DNA of 64,000 bases from Zoroaster sp. YZ-2022 (lineage: Eukaryota; Echinodermata; Asteroidea; Forcipulatida; Zoroasteridae), in NCBI GenBank assembly GCA_029582265.1, contig CM055817.1, forward strand, positions 56,865,750-56,929,749, given 5' to 3'. A model generated the notes under the pieces. It saw only the letters and a program-made list of their open reading frames with translations, did no database searches and was not told the DNA's origin. Shown piece by piece: positions 47,501-57,288 of the stretch (position 1 is its first letter; each line of letters begins with the position of its first letter). A program made the position numbers and the translations under genes.

Positions 47501-48605
47501 TTTTTATTCCAACCACTTGATTATAAATCATGGTTTATTTTCTTTCCACAATGTAACCTCATCCAGATAAATTAGTAAAATCTTGGCAGTTATCATTTAC
47601 TGTACTAAAAAATAAGTTGAAAATAAGTTGTCCAGTCAATGATTTAGAAAGTTTCCTGGTATAAATTTCATGATTTCAATGTTGAAATTGCTTTTATCAT
47701 GACATAAAATAAGAACTATAATTTAATAGTTATAAAAAAAATAATATTTTTGTGTTAATTTTACCTTGAAATAAGTTTTACAGTTCTTGGCTCTTTGTTT
47801 CATTTAATTGTTGTAACTCATATTTCTAACATTTTACTCTCCCTTTCTTTATTCCGATTAGTTTTTCCTACAGTTTCACTTCAAGATGGAGCTTAAGCCA
47901 ATGCCAGGTCCGAACGATGTTCCTGGACCTCGCATGAGAGGCCCTCCACCAAATGAGCGTCAAGGACCACGCCCTGAGATACGTGGACCTCCACCCCTCA
48001 GAGGTCCACCTCCAGAGGGTTTCCGTGGCCCCCCTCCGAGATTCCATGGACCACCGGAAGGTTTCCGCGATCAGAGAGATGGTCCACCTCCTAGACCTCT
48101 TATGGGTGGTCCTCCTCCACCACTGACCACCTCACAAGAACCACCTGGAGTACCAACTTCAGGACCACCAAACTCTGGTATACCACCACCCAGGCCACCA
48201 ATTCCCCCACCAGGAATGGGACCACCACCAGGTATGGTACCTCCACCAGGGATGGCTCCCCCACCAGGGATGGCTCCCCCTCCTAGGATGGCTCCTCCTC
48301 CTGGCCCTCCTGGCCCTCCTGGTCAGGAACGACCACCTATGATGGATCGACCTCCAATGATGCCCATTCCACCACCACCACCTCCAGTGTTTTCAACCTC
48401 TGGGGGTAGCATCCCGCCCCCTCCAGTACCACTCCCCAATATGCCTCAGCTTCCTATGTTTGGTATGAAGCCACCTCCAATACCCCATGGTTTCCCCCCT
48501 CCACCCAATGCGATGCCTGGTGGGTTACCATTACCTGTTCCTCCACCCCCTCCACCTGCACCAATGCCCATGAATCTTGAAGGTGATGTTGATGAAGATG
48601 ATTGA
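23387..48605 (+). CDS. SF3A2: Splicing factor 3A subunit 2 (seven exons, 453 aa)
   Basis: Exons 23387-23512, 25293-25411, 26172-26284, 45809-45858, 46830-46970, 47278-47346 and 47862-48605 join in frame with GT-AG borders throughout. The 453-aa product is near the human length of about 464. It starts MDFQNRAGGKTGGGGVASES, has the U1-like/matrin C2H2 zinc finger (C56, C59, H72, H78), the GRPGYKVTKQRDS segment, HRFMSAYEQRVEPPDKKWQY and a 247-residue final exon dominated by PPPGM-type proline repeats, ending in an acidic DVDEDD. SF3A2 (Prp11/SAP62) joins SF3A1 and SF3A3 in the nuclear SF3A complex that makes the 17S U2 snRNP competent for branch-site binding. Oddities: the zinc-finger exon is followed by five extra tandem copies of its 3' part, and intron 3 is 19.5 kb because of a transposon insertion. 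Confidence 0.97.
23531..23917. mobile_element. hAT-type MITE in SF3A2 intron 1 (copy 1)
   Basis: Termini TAAGGCTGTGC and GCACAGCCTTA; perfect 8-bp duplications GAATTTAT at 23523-23530 and 23918-23925. The interior carries GGGTACC/GGATATCTG and CGGTTATCCGGTTCCCG motifs shared with the related element at 24735. 387 bp, non-coding. Confidence 0.85.
24397..24611. mobile_element. TTAA-flanked MITE in SF3A2 intron 1
   Basis: 215 bp flanked by TTAA on both sides (24393-24396 and 24612-24615). Inverted ends: left AGGGACAGTATCGTCACAAT; right, inverted, AGGAACAATATTGTCACAAT. Both ends continue into CAACAGGGCATGGAATC, but the left arm has an extra GAGCAGACGTT. TTAA duplication points to piggyBac or Kolobok. 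Confidence 0.8.
24735..25126. mobile_element. hAT-type MITE in SF3A2 intron 1 (copy 2)
   Basis: Termini TAGGGCTGTGC and GCACAGCCCTA with perfect 8-bp duplications GAAGTGAA at 24727-24734 and 25127-25134. 392 bp. Same family as 23531-23917, sharing GGATACCCGGATACCCG and GGAACCGGGTAATGACTG-like blocks. Perfect duplications suggest recent insertion. Confidence 0.85.
25293..25411 (+). CDS. SF3A2: SF3A2 exon 2 (zinc finger)
   Basis: Residues 43-81 plus two bases of codon 82. Acceptor TTTTAATTTCAG, donor GTAAGT. It contains the whole matrin-type finger YECKLCLTLHNNEGSYLAHT with H72 and H78. Its last 93 nt are the coding part of the 114-bp tandem unit. Confidence 0.95.
25319..26002 (+). repeat. Six tandem copies of the SF3A2 zinc-finger exon end plus splice donor
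   Basis: The unit is 114 bp: 93 nt of exon 2 (GSYECKLC ... KKHQSNL) and 21 nt of intron (GTAAGTCTTAAATATAGACAT). Copies start at 25319, 25433, 25547, 25661, 25775 and 25889. The first is the real exon. The five downstream copies lack the pyrimidine-rich acceptor. Differences are tiny: CACACGCAG instead of CACACACAG in copies 4 and 5, and GACAA instead of GACAT at the last two unit ends. Because 114 is a multiple of three, the antisense strand stays open for 238 codons, a by-product rather than a gene. Confidence 0.97.
26172..26284 (+). CDS. SF3A2: SF3A2 exon 3
   Basis: Encodes RRAAKEAKDAPAQPALLEKA to KKFVKIGRPGYK; acceptor GATACACAG, donor GTATTT, ends in phase 1. The next exon lies 19.5 kb away. 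Confidence 0.95.
26490..26805 (+). mobile_element. tRNA-derived SINE in SF3A2 intron 3
   Basis: A B-box-like GGTTCGAATC lies at 26513-26522. A conserved body follows (CCTTGAGCAAGACACTTAATC, CACCCAGGGGTTAAATGGGTACC). The 3' end is LINE-like, GCGCCTTGAGCACC then GATACGTGCGCTATATAAAT, ending in an ATTATTATT tail. The body resembles Deu-type SINEs as far as I remember. The tail resembles the 3' ends of the CR1/L2-type LINEs in this window, consistent with mobilisation by them. Confidence 0.7.
27015..27083. repeat. Left copy of an outer inverted repeat
   Basis: CCCTCAAACGAGGGACC and, after 20 bases, GACGATGTCAGAAACATCTGACACA. The inverse of both parts is found at 45658-45697, outside the 18-kb transposon insertion. 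TTAA precedes the CCCTCAA end. It may be the terminus of an older DNA element into which the 9-kb transposon inserted. Confidence 0.5.
27208..27985. repeat. Left terminal inverted repeat with five sub-repeats
   Basis: After the terminal 130 bp, a unit of about 145 bp repeats. Each copy contains CTAGATCAGCTGGTGAGTTA followed by CCTGATGAAACC, then TAGTCCCAGGTATCAT and GGCCGCTGCCAGACATTTT. CTAGATCAGCTGG occurs near 27370, 27514, 27656, 27801 and 27947. The inner three carry the palindrome GATCTAGATC. The regular spacing suggests an array of transposase-binding sites. Confidence 0.8.
27986..28660. other. Non-coding segment between TIR and gene of copy A
   Basis: AT-rich, no coding signal. It contains a hairpin-capable pair GTGTAGATTC / GAATCTACAC at about 28434-28485, repeated in copy B at about 37300-37350, close to the 3' end of the antisense gene. 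Confidence 0.5.
28661..34009 (-). pseudogene. Transposon gene, copy A: multi-exon zinc-module/transposase-like/XPG-like protein
   Basis: Exon 1 is 33848-34009 (MDPHEASMTSENQ..., 54 codons, donor GTATGT). Exon 2 starts at 33566 (acceptor CATTCCAG) with CYICHK, later YHPSCHKYY and CIFCGKS. Further on come YTVQNLTRKVK, a TYDLAVALKAY block, GNFHIELAFYGAIGTL, LAEGSIMGFIKGKFYNRC, NPFTDDAPNSLVNMATGQVA, SIKDSERKLRGAVDSVFVIT and the XPG-I-like ASDTDVLVILIG ... HAFTGCDFTSAFYR. An intron (29327-29496) splits the KGK part that follows GCD. Exon 29118-29326 precedes the last exon 28661-29030, which ends in an acidic EDSDSEEEEDY. The frame is broken at many points by 1-2 nt indels, several not shared with copy B. 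It lies antisense to SF3A2. Confidence 0.75.
34010..35454. other. 5' non-coding region of the copy A gene
   Basis: No coding sequence recognised. It should contain the promoter of the minus-strand transposon gene. The region is nearly identical to 42881-44334 in copy B. Confidence 0.5.
35455..36850. repeat. Junction of copies A and B: degraded right TIR of A and left TIR of B
   Basis: Right TIR of A (35455-36084) reads like the right TIR of B (44335-45222) with most G/C runs shortened and words dropped. For example AGTTTTGGGGTGGACAGCCC stands where B has AGTTTTGGGGGTGGGGCCAT. Left TIR of B (36085-36850) matches 27208-27985 with shorter homopolymers. No TGTA duplication remains between the two copies. 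Confidence 0.75.
37525..42880 (-). pseudogene. Transposon gene, copy B
   Basis: Same exon layout as copy A, from ATG at 42880 to a TAG at 37525. The central block is better preserved here: about 158 codons stay open at 40037-40513 (ETPLFDKMLIMLGNFHIELA, GSIMGFIKGKFYNRC, DLLANVLEQKLYNRFLLAIP). Elsewhere it has breaks that A lacks. Near 37554 two bases are missing, so the acidic C-terminus is read out of frame (GELRFRGG). Conversely, a stop in A at about 33409 (TATGTGACC) is absent in B (TATGCGTGACC). The mosaic of private indels suggests sequencing or assembly error on top of, or instead of, real decay. Confidence 0.72.
42881..44334. other. 5' non-coding region of the copy B gene
   Basis: Near-identical to 34010-35454. 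No coding sequence recognised. Confidence 0.5.
44335..45222. repeat. Right terminal inverted repeat of copy B
   Basis: Inverse of 27208-27985: CAGCTGATCTAG recurs at about 145-155 bp spacing (near 44613, 44760, 44907, 45050), with one diverged inner unit around 44450. A G homopolymer of about 18 bases lies at 44480-44497. The terminal part reads GGTTAACTTCCCAGCTAGGC and ends GGGCTCCTGTTCTA. Confidence 0.85.
45227..45657. other. SF3A2 intron 3, right flank of the insertion
   Basis: No coding signal. A G-rich run lies at 45310-45326. This is host intron or remains of an older outer element. Confidence 0.4.
45658..45697. repeat. Right copy of the outer inverted repeat
   Basis: TGTCAGACGTTTCTGACATCGT followed by GCCTCCCTTGAGGG is the inverse of 27015-27083 with a 20-bp gap. 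It is followed by TTTTAA rather than a clean TTAA. Confidence 0.5.
45809..45858 (+). CDS. SF3A2: SF3A2 exon 4
   Basis: A 50-nt exon completing VTKQRDSNSGQQSLLFQ after acceptor TTTTTCCTCAG; donor GTATGA. Accepts phase 1 and leaves phase 0. Confidence 0.95.
45859..46829. other. SF3A2 intron 4
   Basis: A block TTATGTTA(C/T)GACCATAA, CTGATGATGACAGTTCT occurs twice (about 46313-46350 and 46543-46578), a local duplication. GGTTCAAATCC at 46392-46402 resembles a tRNA T-arm but no complete tRNA folds. AATTC repeats at 46624-46645 precede a possible LINE or SINE tail. Confidence 0.45.
46830..46970 (+). CDS. SF3A2: SF3A2 exon 5
   Basis: 47 codons, from IDYPEVAEGIYPRHRFMSAY to AAEPYETIAFK; the most conserved core of the protein. 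Acceptor ATATATTAG, donor GTATGT. Confidence 0.96.
47278..47346 (+). CDS. SF3A2: SF3A2 exon 6
   Basis: 23 codons, VPSREVDKADSKFWTSWNKE then TKQ; acceptor ATCATACAG, donor GTATAA. Confidence 0.95.
47862..48605 (+). CDS. SF3A2: SF3A2 exon 7 (proline-rich tail)
   Basis: Begins FFLQFHFKMELKPMPGPNDV, then about 220 residues rich in P, G and M with the near-tandem PPPGMGPPPGMVPPPGMAPP, ending NLEGDVDEDD and TGA. In vertebrates this region has GVHPPAPGVHPP-like repeats; here the repeat unit is different (PPPGMxP), so the tail evolves as a low-complexity region. Confidence 0.95.
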   Translation, partial: FFLQFHFKMELKPMPGPNDVPGPRMRGPPPNERQGPRPEIRGPPPLRGPPPEGFRGPPPRFHGPPEGFRDQRDGPPPRPLMGGPPPPLTTSQEPPGVPTSGPPNSGIPPPRPPIPPPGMGPPPGMVPPPGMAPPPGMAPPPRMAPPPGPPGPPGQERPPMMDRPPMMPIPPPPPPVFSTSGGSIPPPPVPLPNMPQLPMFGMKPPPIPHGFPPPPNAMPGGLPLPVPPPPPPAPMPMNLEGDVDEDD

Positions 48606-50129
48606 AGCTTACTTTATCGTCCCAGATGCCAATTTAATGGAGCTGCTTCTAAAGCCATACATTACACTTTCCGGAAAATGTTAGCATTTGGTATAGGTTG
48701 CATCTACTTTTGCTAGCCTCTGTAAAAATTAGATACCTGTCTCAATCTTTACCTGTCTCAAGCTTGACTCTGTAACTACAGTATCAGGGCCAATGTCATT
48801 AACCCTAACCCCCAGGCATTTTGGCTAGAAACTATCCCAAAATCAACATGCAGTAGAAAAGTACTTGAATTGTTGGAATTTGATGGAATTGGTACAGTGG
48901 CTATACATGTACGCAGTCCAGAATCCAACAAAGCGCTAGGCTATACTGTGGAGTACTGAATCCATCAAAATCAAGCAAAATCAGGGTATGGATTTTGGAT
49001 GTTTTGGGGCAAAATTGCTCAAATTTCTCAATATCAGAAGAACCAAATTACCAGTCTAAACCTGTATTTATGAAAGTTATTGATGAGTTGAAACTTTCTA
49101 GCTCAATTGTTTTAATAAAAACTGTGTTCTCATTAATTAATGTTCAGCAAATGTTATAAGCATCATGTTGTTAAAGTTATCACATTTTAGCTTGGCTTGA
49201 TATAAAAATAAAACATAACAACTTGATTAGGATAATACATGTAGTTATTTTGTTGTCTAAATTGTCTTGTAACTTTAATTATGAAGAAAGTCTTCACAAT
49301 AATATACATGTAATAAATAAACATTTTAACAAGTAATTTTAGATTTTAGTTTTGTTTTACCTGGTACATTAAACTGTTGTATTTTTCAAATGATGTTCTA
49401 ATCATTTGACATTACAATTTTGTTTTCTTTATTTTTTGTTACGATTAAAAATAGGCCACGGGGAATGGATGTGGTACCCTTTTCTTATTTTTTATATTAC
49501 TGTATTTTTAATTTTTTTCAGTTATTTTTAGTGCTTAAACAAGACAATTTTTACGTATAATTTGTTCATTTTGGTTCCATATTCAAACAAAATGCGTTAT
49601 TGCATAAAAAAATTTGAAGACGTACTGTAAAACTTTGAAGAGTTTATAGATCATTTGAATAAAAGGATAGTCAATTAAGGTTGTTGAATTTGTGTTCAAT
49701 TATTTCTCTTTATGAATGTTTTCCTGTATTCATATTAGAGATTATAATTTGTGTGATCAAACTGGAATTAAACTTTTAAGACTTAACTTTCGTTAACAAT
49801 TCCATTGCTTTGAATTGCCATAATTATTGAAACAATTTTTATGAATTTATGACATTCCTGCGTCGGGATAACGACCAACTGATTATATTTTTCCAACATT
49901 TATCATTTGTTTTTATTTATTTATTTGTTGTTAAAGAAACATGAAAACGTTAAATCTTGCTATGAATATAAACCTTGGTCACTAAGCTGATTTTTTTCCT
50001 CACAATCAGCCAACTAGCCTTTATTATACACATGTACATGTATAATTCTTCCTCTGTCTTCGTTGCTATTGACAACACGTTTTTAAACTTTAGATCCTTT
50101 AACCCTCCTATTTTTTTAATTTTTTGTTG
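48606..50129 (+). other. SF3A2 3'UTR and downstream spacer
   Basis: AT-rich, no coding sequence. Candidate poly(A) signals AATAAA occur near 49206-49212, 49313-49320 and 49658. The exact transcript end cannot be told from sequence alone. Confidence 0.4.
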
Positions 50130-50915
50130 TTGCTGCCAACCATAGACTTTTGAAAATATTATCTGACGTCACCATTACAATTGGTAATACAGTTATCAAA
50201 CCCTCATGTGTAAAAAACCTTGGTGTTATTTTGACAGTACTATGAGTATGTCTAACCATGTATCTTCAATATGCAAAACCATTAACTTTCATTTAAGAAA
50301 TCTGTCGCAAGTTCGTATCTTTATTGATGAAATCACTTGTCAAGTTGTCATGCAGTCCGTGCTCTGGTGACAGCACGTTTGGACTATGCAAATTCACTTC
50401 TCCAAGGATCCTCTAGCAAAGAGATCAAACGTCTTCAACGGCTTCAAAATCGTGCTGCAACATTAATTTTCAAGGCTAAAAAGTATGACCATGTGTCCCC
50501 TCTCCTACGACAGCTTCACTGGCTTTCCGTTCAAGACCGGATTGATTTCAAAACATTGACTATTGCCTATAAATGTGTTACTGACTCTGCGCCATCCTAT
50601 CTCTGTGAGCTTATTACACCATACCAACCTAACCACAGTGGACTCCGTTCAAATTCTGATTCCCGGATCTTCAAAAAGCCAACTACACATTTAACTGCGG
50701 CTAACAAGGGTTTCTATACTGCTGCACCCAGCATTTGGAATGAACTACCATCTGGTATCCGTCATGCTTCTTCATTGAGTCAATTTAAAACATCTGAAGA
50801 CTCATTTATTTTAGGCACTGTGTATTTTTAAATTGTACTTGCATCTCACTGTAAAGCGCTGTGATACCGTTTGTGTAAGAGCGCTATATAAATGCCTTCA
50901 TTGTATTGTATTGTA
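50130..50915 (+). mobile_element. 5'-truncated CR1/L2-type LINE 3' end
   Basis: Frame fragments VTARLDYANSLLQG, RLQRLQNRAATLIF, LLRQLHWLSVQDRIDFKTLT, APSIWNELPSGIRHASSLSQ and FKTSEDSF match the reverse transcriptase C-terminus of CR1/L2-like elements. The 3' end has GTAAAGCGCTGTGATACC and GAGCGCTATATAAATGCC followed by ATTGTATTGTATTGTA repeats, the expected tail. Upstream bases 50150-50340 hold the preceding part in a shifted frame. Confidence 0.85.
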
Positions 50916-52138
50916 CTAGTACTTCAGTGGCAAGTTTTTTTTTTCGAAACTACTTATTATGAAGGAGGCGTGGCTTACGTTGAAATGACGTCACAATTAC
51001 CAACGGATTGCCATTCTTCTGGGAAATCATCAGAATACACAGTTTGATATAAAGCTAAACCATAATGATTATGTAATAACTTGGCATGTCACCCACGGCA
51101 CAGGGTGTCTAACAACTTTCGATTTGTAGTAATACATGTATCAAGGTTGTCAATGATTTGGCACAGAGGAACAGCTTGGTACCTCACCCACGGCACAGAG
51201 GAACAGCTTGGTACCTCACCCACGGCACAGAGTTTAATAACTTTCGAATTGTATCAAGATTGTCAATGATTACCATGAAATATATTACTTTAAAATACTG
51301 TAATCTGTGAAATGTTCGTCCGATTTGATTGTTGTGTCTTCGACTAGGGCTAACGATGAAACTACGTGAAACCATAAAGAGCAAGGACCTTGTTCTATAG
51401 TGAAACCTGTCCTGTTCTGGATTATTTTTAAAGCTCAAGTTATTTGGGGTGTTAAGTTAGTACAAATATAAGTTATCCGGAGAAATTATTCCATCTGAAA
51501 TGTTTTCATTAAATGGAAAAGGTAGTTGTGTCACATTTTAAGAAGTTGCCGTCCGTATAGCACATTTAAAAAACCTGTGACAGTTTTGTTGTTTTTCTTC
51601 AAATACGTGAGGAGCCCTGTTGTGATAGTTTGACATGTTAGTTTTATAATATAATTCTTGAAAACTGGAGGGTTGAAATCTGAGTTAATCGTTATCGAGT
51701 ACATTTCTTTTTGTATTCGTACTCAAGAAAACCTACTCGCGAGTCTGATTGGTGAATTGAACGTACGCTTACAAACACTAATATTGTACCAGTACCTTGT
51801 ATCTTTGCCCAAAAAATTGTTTTAACCCTAACCTTCCCAAATCCTCCAAAATTCTCTTTGCTAAAGTGAAGGATTTTGAAGGATTGACGTTGCATGCTAC
51901 ATGCTCTTTGCTAAAGTGAAGGATTTTGGAGGATTGAGGTTATTAGGCATACTTGCCTTTCCATGGTACATGTACATCCATGTTTGTTGTAGTGATTGCA
52001 AGGTCAGTGCTTGGGTCAGTGGACACTCTTTATTGCTCCATGCATGCAGGAGTGTCCCTGGCCATGTACATGTATCACATATTAGAAACACGTGTGCATA
52101 CATGTCATGTGCTTGCTTTACTACTGAAGGATTTTGGA
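50916..52138. other. Spacer; short 32-bp duplication at about 51155-51232
   Basis: GGCACAGAGGAACAGCTTGG plus TACCTCACCCAC is present twice in tandem with a third partial copy. GCTAAAGTGAAGGATTTTG(A/G)AGGATTGA occurs twice (51860, 51908). No gene recognised. Confidence 0.5.
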
Positions 52139-52625
52139 GGATTCAGGTTACGTGTAAGCAAATGGGCCTAGGGAGTTAAGAAGGATTCAGGTTATGTGTA
52201 AGCAAATGGGCCTAGGGAGTTAGGAAGGATTCAGGTTATGTGTAAGCAAATGGGCCTAGGGAGTTAGGAAGGATTCAGGTTATGTGTAAGCAAATGGGCC
52301 TAGGGAGTTAGGAAGGATTCAGGTTATGTGTAAGCAAATGGGCCTAGGGAGTTAGGAAGGATTCAGGTTATGTGTAAGCAAATGGGCCTAGGGAGTTGGG
52401 GAGGATTCAGGTTATGTGTAAGCAAATGGGCCTAAGGAGTTAGGGAGGATTCAGGTTATGTGTAAGCAAATGGGCCTAAGGAGTTAGGGACGATTCAGGT
52501 TATGTGTAAGCAAATGGGCCTAGGGAGTTAGGAAGGATTCAGGTTATGTGTAAGCAAATGGGCCTAAGGAGTTAGGAAGGATTCAGGTTATGTGTAAGCA
52601 AATGGGCTTAGGGAGTTAGGGTTAA
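52139..52625. repeat. Minisatellite, 11 units of 44 bp
   Basis: The unit is GGATTCAGGTTATGTGTAAG, CAAATGGGCCTAGGGAGTTA, GGAA. Starts are at 52139, 52183 and every 44 bp to 52579. Variants: GGGCCTAAGG, TTGGGG, GGACG. It ends in GAGTTAGGGTTAAGG. A related phrase GGGAGTTAGGGTTAA appears at about 24020, so the unit derives from a dispersed sequence. Confidence 0.95.
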
Positions 52626-52769
52626 GGGAAGGTACAACATTAGTTGTTATCAAATTGACAAAGAATTATCTGAAAACTTACTTGGTGTTATAATAATTAA
52701 TAAATTCGCACTTAATCAGTCTGGATACCATTCAATGTGCCGGTCAGATCTAATAAGGCAATTTGAAAA

Positions 52770-52966
52770 TCATAATTTTATCTTGGGGGCAAATGCTTGT
52801 GTACCCTTAATGTTCTGTTTAAAGAGTGCCAGGTCATGAAATCCTTTAAGATTTCTGACAGGGAATTTCAGAAGGCCGGGCAATGTTAGAGAAGGCCCAT
52901 GCCCCATGCCAGTCCGAGGAACGACAGGAGGCATCAGTGCTGGAGGCAGTCCTGTGACTTGTGGAA
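52770..52966 (-). CDS. Possible isolated terminal coding exon
   Basis: On the minus strand, acceptor ATTACGTTGCAG is followed by 65 codons reading PQVTGLPPALMPPVVPRTGM, GHGPSLTLPGLLKFPVRN, LKGFHDLALFKQNIKG and TQAFAPKIKL, then TGA. The proline-rich composition looks protein-like, but no partner exon or family was found. It could be a last exon, an exonised remnant or chance. Confidence 0.25.
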
Positions 52967-53934
52967 CTGCAACGTAATAATTATAACAACGAATAATTTG
53001 CAACATAGCAAACTACAATAACAGGAACTAGTTGTGGGCTCTAGCTGTTTCCTGTTATTTGATGATTGTGGGAGAAACAGGAAAAGCGCCTGAATAGAAA
53101 AACAGATTGTACCGGTTGAAGGAAACGTCTTTCTTTCTTTCTCTGCGAACAAAGGGATTGATTGTAATTACAAACAGATATGCGTGCATATTGGTTTGCA
53201 ATTGCATAGTTCATGTGTGATGATACCTCCATGTTTGCAGTGTAAATACAATTAGTTCAAACAATTTACAGAACAATGAACAAAACTGATTTATAACTAA
53301 TTTTAACAACTCAAAATCCGATTATTTCGCATCATAATAGGGCCTATACCATTCCAATGATAGCATTTCAAAGGATGCTATATGTGTCAAGCCCCTTTTT
53401 GATCATCAAGCAATAGTACATTGACTGTGTTCCCCTTTTTGCAGTGCGTCTACTCATTTGTCACATTCACCCTTTAATCCACCGAGGCTGCGCCCCCTGT
53501 AGTTAAATCAGTTAAACCTGTGCAAGGGGTGTATGGTACTTTGCACATCCTGGTACCACGAAAGTGGTTTTGGTTTGCGTTGACCTTCACTGAATTGAGG
53601 ATGTACTCGGACTAGGCCGGGACGCGATTTAAACCCGCTACCGAGTCTGGGTGAAATCAGGGGGTACCTGTATTATACCTCTATTGTAAATATCATTATA
53701 TAATAAATCAGGCCCGTAGCCAGGAAGTTGTGGGTAGGGGAATTTGACAATATTCCACAAAGTTCTGAGTTCCGCAATAGTAACATTATTGATAGCCTAT
53801 GGCCCTAATTATGCCGCAGTTCCACTCAAATTTATTTTAAAACAGTTCCACTCCAAATCCTGCGCATATCGTCACTACTGACGTAAACGCGTGATAGATT
53901 ATCCCTTGTGCAGAACCATAAGTTGACACCAGTG
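52967..53934. other. No gene seen
   Basis: No coding exon recognised. At 53710-53730 GGCCCGTAGCCAGGAAGTTG resembles the ends of common hAT MITEs but no partner end was found. Confidence 0.35.
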
Positions 53935-56795
53935 CCTTGGCCATGACCTACCATGTGAATTTACTGACTTTGTTTTGAGTAAAAACCTTGATGTTGTCGC
54001 CATATGTGAAACTTGGTTAAAAACTGATGATTGTGTAACTGTTGCAGACATCACCCCTGCTGGATATTCTTTTCAACATATTCCTAGATTGAATAAAGCA
54101 GGTGGTGGTGTTGGAATACTATTTAGATCTTCTCCCTCTGTAACTGTAATTTATGACACCAAGAAATATTCATCATTTGAAGCAATTCATGCTGAGATTA
54201 CATCAAATTCACAGTCATTTCATCTTGTAACAATATATCGCCCACCTAGATGTGTTTTTGGAACATTTATTCTTGATTTTGAAAATATGATTGTTGATTT
54301 CCTTTTACATAATGATGTCCTGTTTTGTGGTGACTTTAATATTCACTTAGATGATTCTAATAACCATCCTAACAACCCTAATAATCGATTCAAGGAATTA
54401 ATATCTTCTTATGGATTATTTCAACACATCACTGAACCTACTCACAAGCACGGACACTGTTTGGATCTTCTCATCATTCGCGAGAATACGTCTTTACTCT
54501 CAAATATTTGTATATTACCTGGACTATCAGATCACTATGCTATAATGTGCAATTTGAATCTGAAGAAGCCTCCTCTTCCCACTGTTATCAAAAAGTCCAC
54601 GCAATTTGAAAGCAATTAATATCAACAATTTTTCTGATGATGTCAAATCTGCTCTGTCAGCCGCTAATCTTGAAGACCATGATTTGGATAGCTGTGTTGA
54701 AATTTATGAATCATCTGTACGTAAAATTTTTGATAAACATGCACCTGTAAAATCTAAAACCATCAAATTAAGATCATCAAGTCCCTGGTTTACGAATGAA
54801 ATTCGCTCCGCCAGGAACATTCATCGCCAGCTTGAAAGGAGATGGATCCAATCGAAGCTTGAAATTGATAAACAACGTGGAATTGTAAATAAGTTGATTC
54901 ATCAAGCTAAGACTGACCACTATTGTGCACAAGTTGACGACTGTTCAGGTGATCAGAAAAAACTCTTCAAAATTGTAAATAACTTATTGCAAATCAAAGG
55001 AACCAACGCTCCCCACCAGTGACTGTGACAAAAATCTTGCGGATAAATTTGCCAATTTCTTTGTCGAGAAAATTGACAATATTCACAAATCTTTCACTAA
55101 CAATTCCGGTGATTCTTATTTAACAACAAATGACATAACTTCTTTGAACACATCTATTTCTCTGTTTCAACCTGCAAGTGAAGAAGAAACTCCAGAAGAA
55201 TAATTATGAAGTCACCATCCAAATCATCCTGTGCCTACTTGTTAAAACAATGTATTGAGGTTTTTGTACCATATATAACCTTGATTGTAAATAAGTCTCT
55301 GCTTCATGGAATGTTTCCTGACAGTTTGAAAATTGCACATGTTCGTCCACTTCTCAAAAAAGCTGGTCTCGACAAGAATATTTTGAAAAATTATAGACCT
55401 GTATCAAACTTGAAGTTCCTGGGAAAGACTATAGAACAAGCTGTATTTTGTAGAATATCACATCATATGCATGTAAATAATTTATACGATCCTTTCCAAT
55501 CTGCCTAAAGCACACCATGGAATAGAAACAGCACTGCTTCGTGTCAACAATGACAATTTATCTGCACTCGATGATGGAAATATAACTGCCTTAATTCTTC
55601 TTGATGTTAGCGCTGCGTTCGATACGGTTGACCATGATATTTTACTTGCGCGTTTAAAACATATTATATGAATTAATGGCCATGCACTGGAACGGTGTCG
55701 CTCATACTTGTCTAAAAGACCTCAACATATGTTTGTATTCGTGATGCCGTCTCTGAACCGTTTCGTCTGAATTACTCAGTACCTCAGGGAGCCGTCCTCG
55801 GCCCTCAGTGGTTTCCAATTTATACTTACCCAATTGGTAACATATTCATGAAAATAATATGACCTATCTTATCAAGTCTACGCAGATGACACTCGGATTT
55901 ATCTAGCTTTCAAACCATCACAACAACAGAGTGCCTCTATAATTAATCGCCTTGAAAACTGTATTCATGATATTCGCATTTGGATGAAGGAAAATTTCTT
56001 AAAACTCAATGATGATAAAACTGAATTTGTGCTATTTGGGTCTCGTCAACAACTATCTAAGATTTCTATTCCAAATATTGTTATTGGTGACTCTCATGTG
56101 CAATCTTCTCAAGCAAGGAACCTTGGAGTTATTTTTGATGCAAACATCAACCTCATATTTCAAACGTTACTCGCACCGCAGCATTTCACCTTAGGAACAT
56201 TGGAAAGTTACGCAAATATCTTAATTATGATGCAACAGAACAAATTGTTCATTCCTTCATAACATCTCGTCTTGATATGGCAAATTCACTGCTTTATGGA
56301 CTTCCTCAGGATCAACTACGACGACTTCAAAAGATTCAAAACACTGCTGCAGCACGTATTGTGACTCTCTCTAAAAAAAATCATGTCATATCACCCCCGA
56401 TCCTTAAAGATCTGCATTGGCTGCAATATCATATCGTATTATTTATAAAATATTGCTTATCGTTTACAAATCTTTGAATGATTGTGCACCATTATTTATA
56501 TCTGACTTGTTGAAATGTTATTCCCCCTCTCGCAAGTTACGTTCCAGTGCAAAATTTCTGCTGGCTGAATAAAAGTCTAAACATTCTTGGGGTGACAGAT
56601 CTTTTGAAGTTGTGGCTCCACGCCTTTGGAATGATTTGCCTCTGTACATTCGTGAATCTCAAACTGTTTACTCCTTCAAGAAAACTTAAAACTCATCTTA
56701 TGTGTATTGATTTCTTGTTTACTGTAAAGCGTTTTGATCACTTCTTGGTGGATATGTGCGCATTATAAATCTTCTGTATTATTATTATTATTATT
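53935..56795 (+). mobile_element. CR1/L2-type LINE with endonuclease and reverse transcriptase remnants
   Basis: The first frame (53975-54619) is the C-terminal two thirds of an APE-type endonuclease: VVAICETWLKTDD, VGILFRSS, VTIYRPPRC, FCGDFNIHLDD, GHCLDLLI and LSDHYAI, so the catalytic ETW, DFN and SDH motifs are visible. A linker frame follows (54606-55022), then RT pieces: [70 protein letters not shown] and SYVTIRESQ-like parts. The frame is broken several times (near 54615, 55020, 55200, 55505, 55670 and 56170), so it is inactive. The 3' end has GTAAAGCGTTTTGATCACTT, GCGCATTATAAATC and an ATT repeat tail. Confidence 0.9.
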
Positions 56796-57288
56796 ACCAA
56801 TGGAATGCACACAAAACCTTAACATTAATAAGGAGTATATAAGAAACAGTGTAGCATCTCCGGTAGCCACAATTTCATCAAAATCTTCCACTGAAGACGA
56901 CTATGACCTGGTGTATAATGTAAAGCACTTTTTTCCTTTAAAAAACACATTGTGGTAGATTTCATTCATAAGACTCCAATGTTATTTTAATATCAAACGA
57001 GGAAATACGTCAGTATTTGCATACCGGTCTTACGCACAATCAAACAAGTCAACCGTAACACTGTACTATCAGCAGGAAGGAACCTGGTTGGCCTTTAGTT
57101 AGACAACCGGAATTGGACAACCGGATATAGCGTGGGTGCAGATCCATGTATTAAACAACATCAGAAAAAGACAAGCCACAGAGTTGGAGCTTCTGCTATA
57201 GATAAACTACTCAGTACTTGTTCACGGCATAAGCATTTATACGTGTTCATGAGCATAGTTTCTGATCAAAACGACCCAACGAACAAAC

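Noticed and set aside
47886..48605. SF3A2 last exon as an independent proline-rich protein starting at ATG 47886
   Set aside because: The frame continues upstream through FFLQFHFK to an acceptor at 47861 and joins the other SF3A2 exons in phase.
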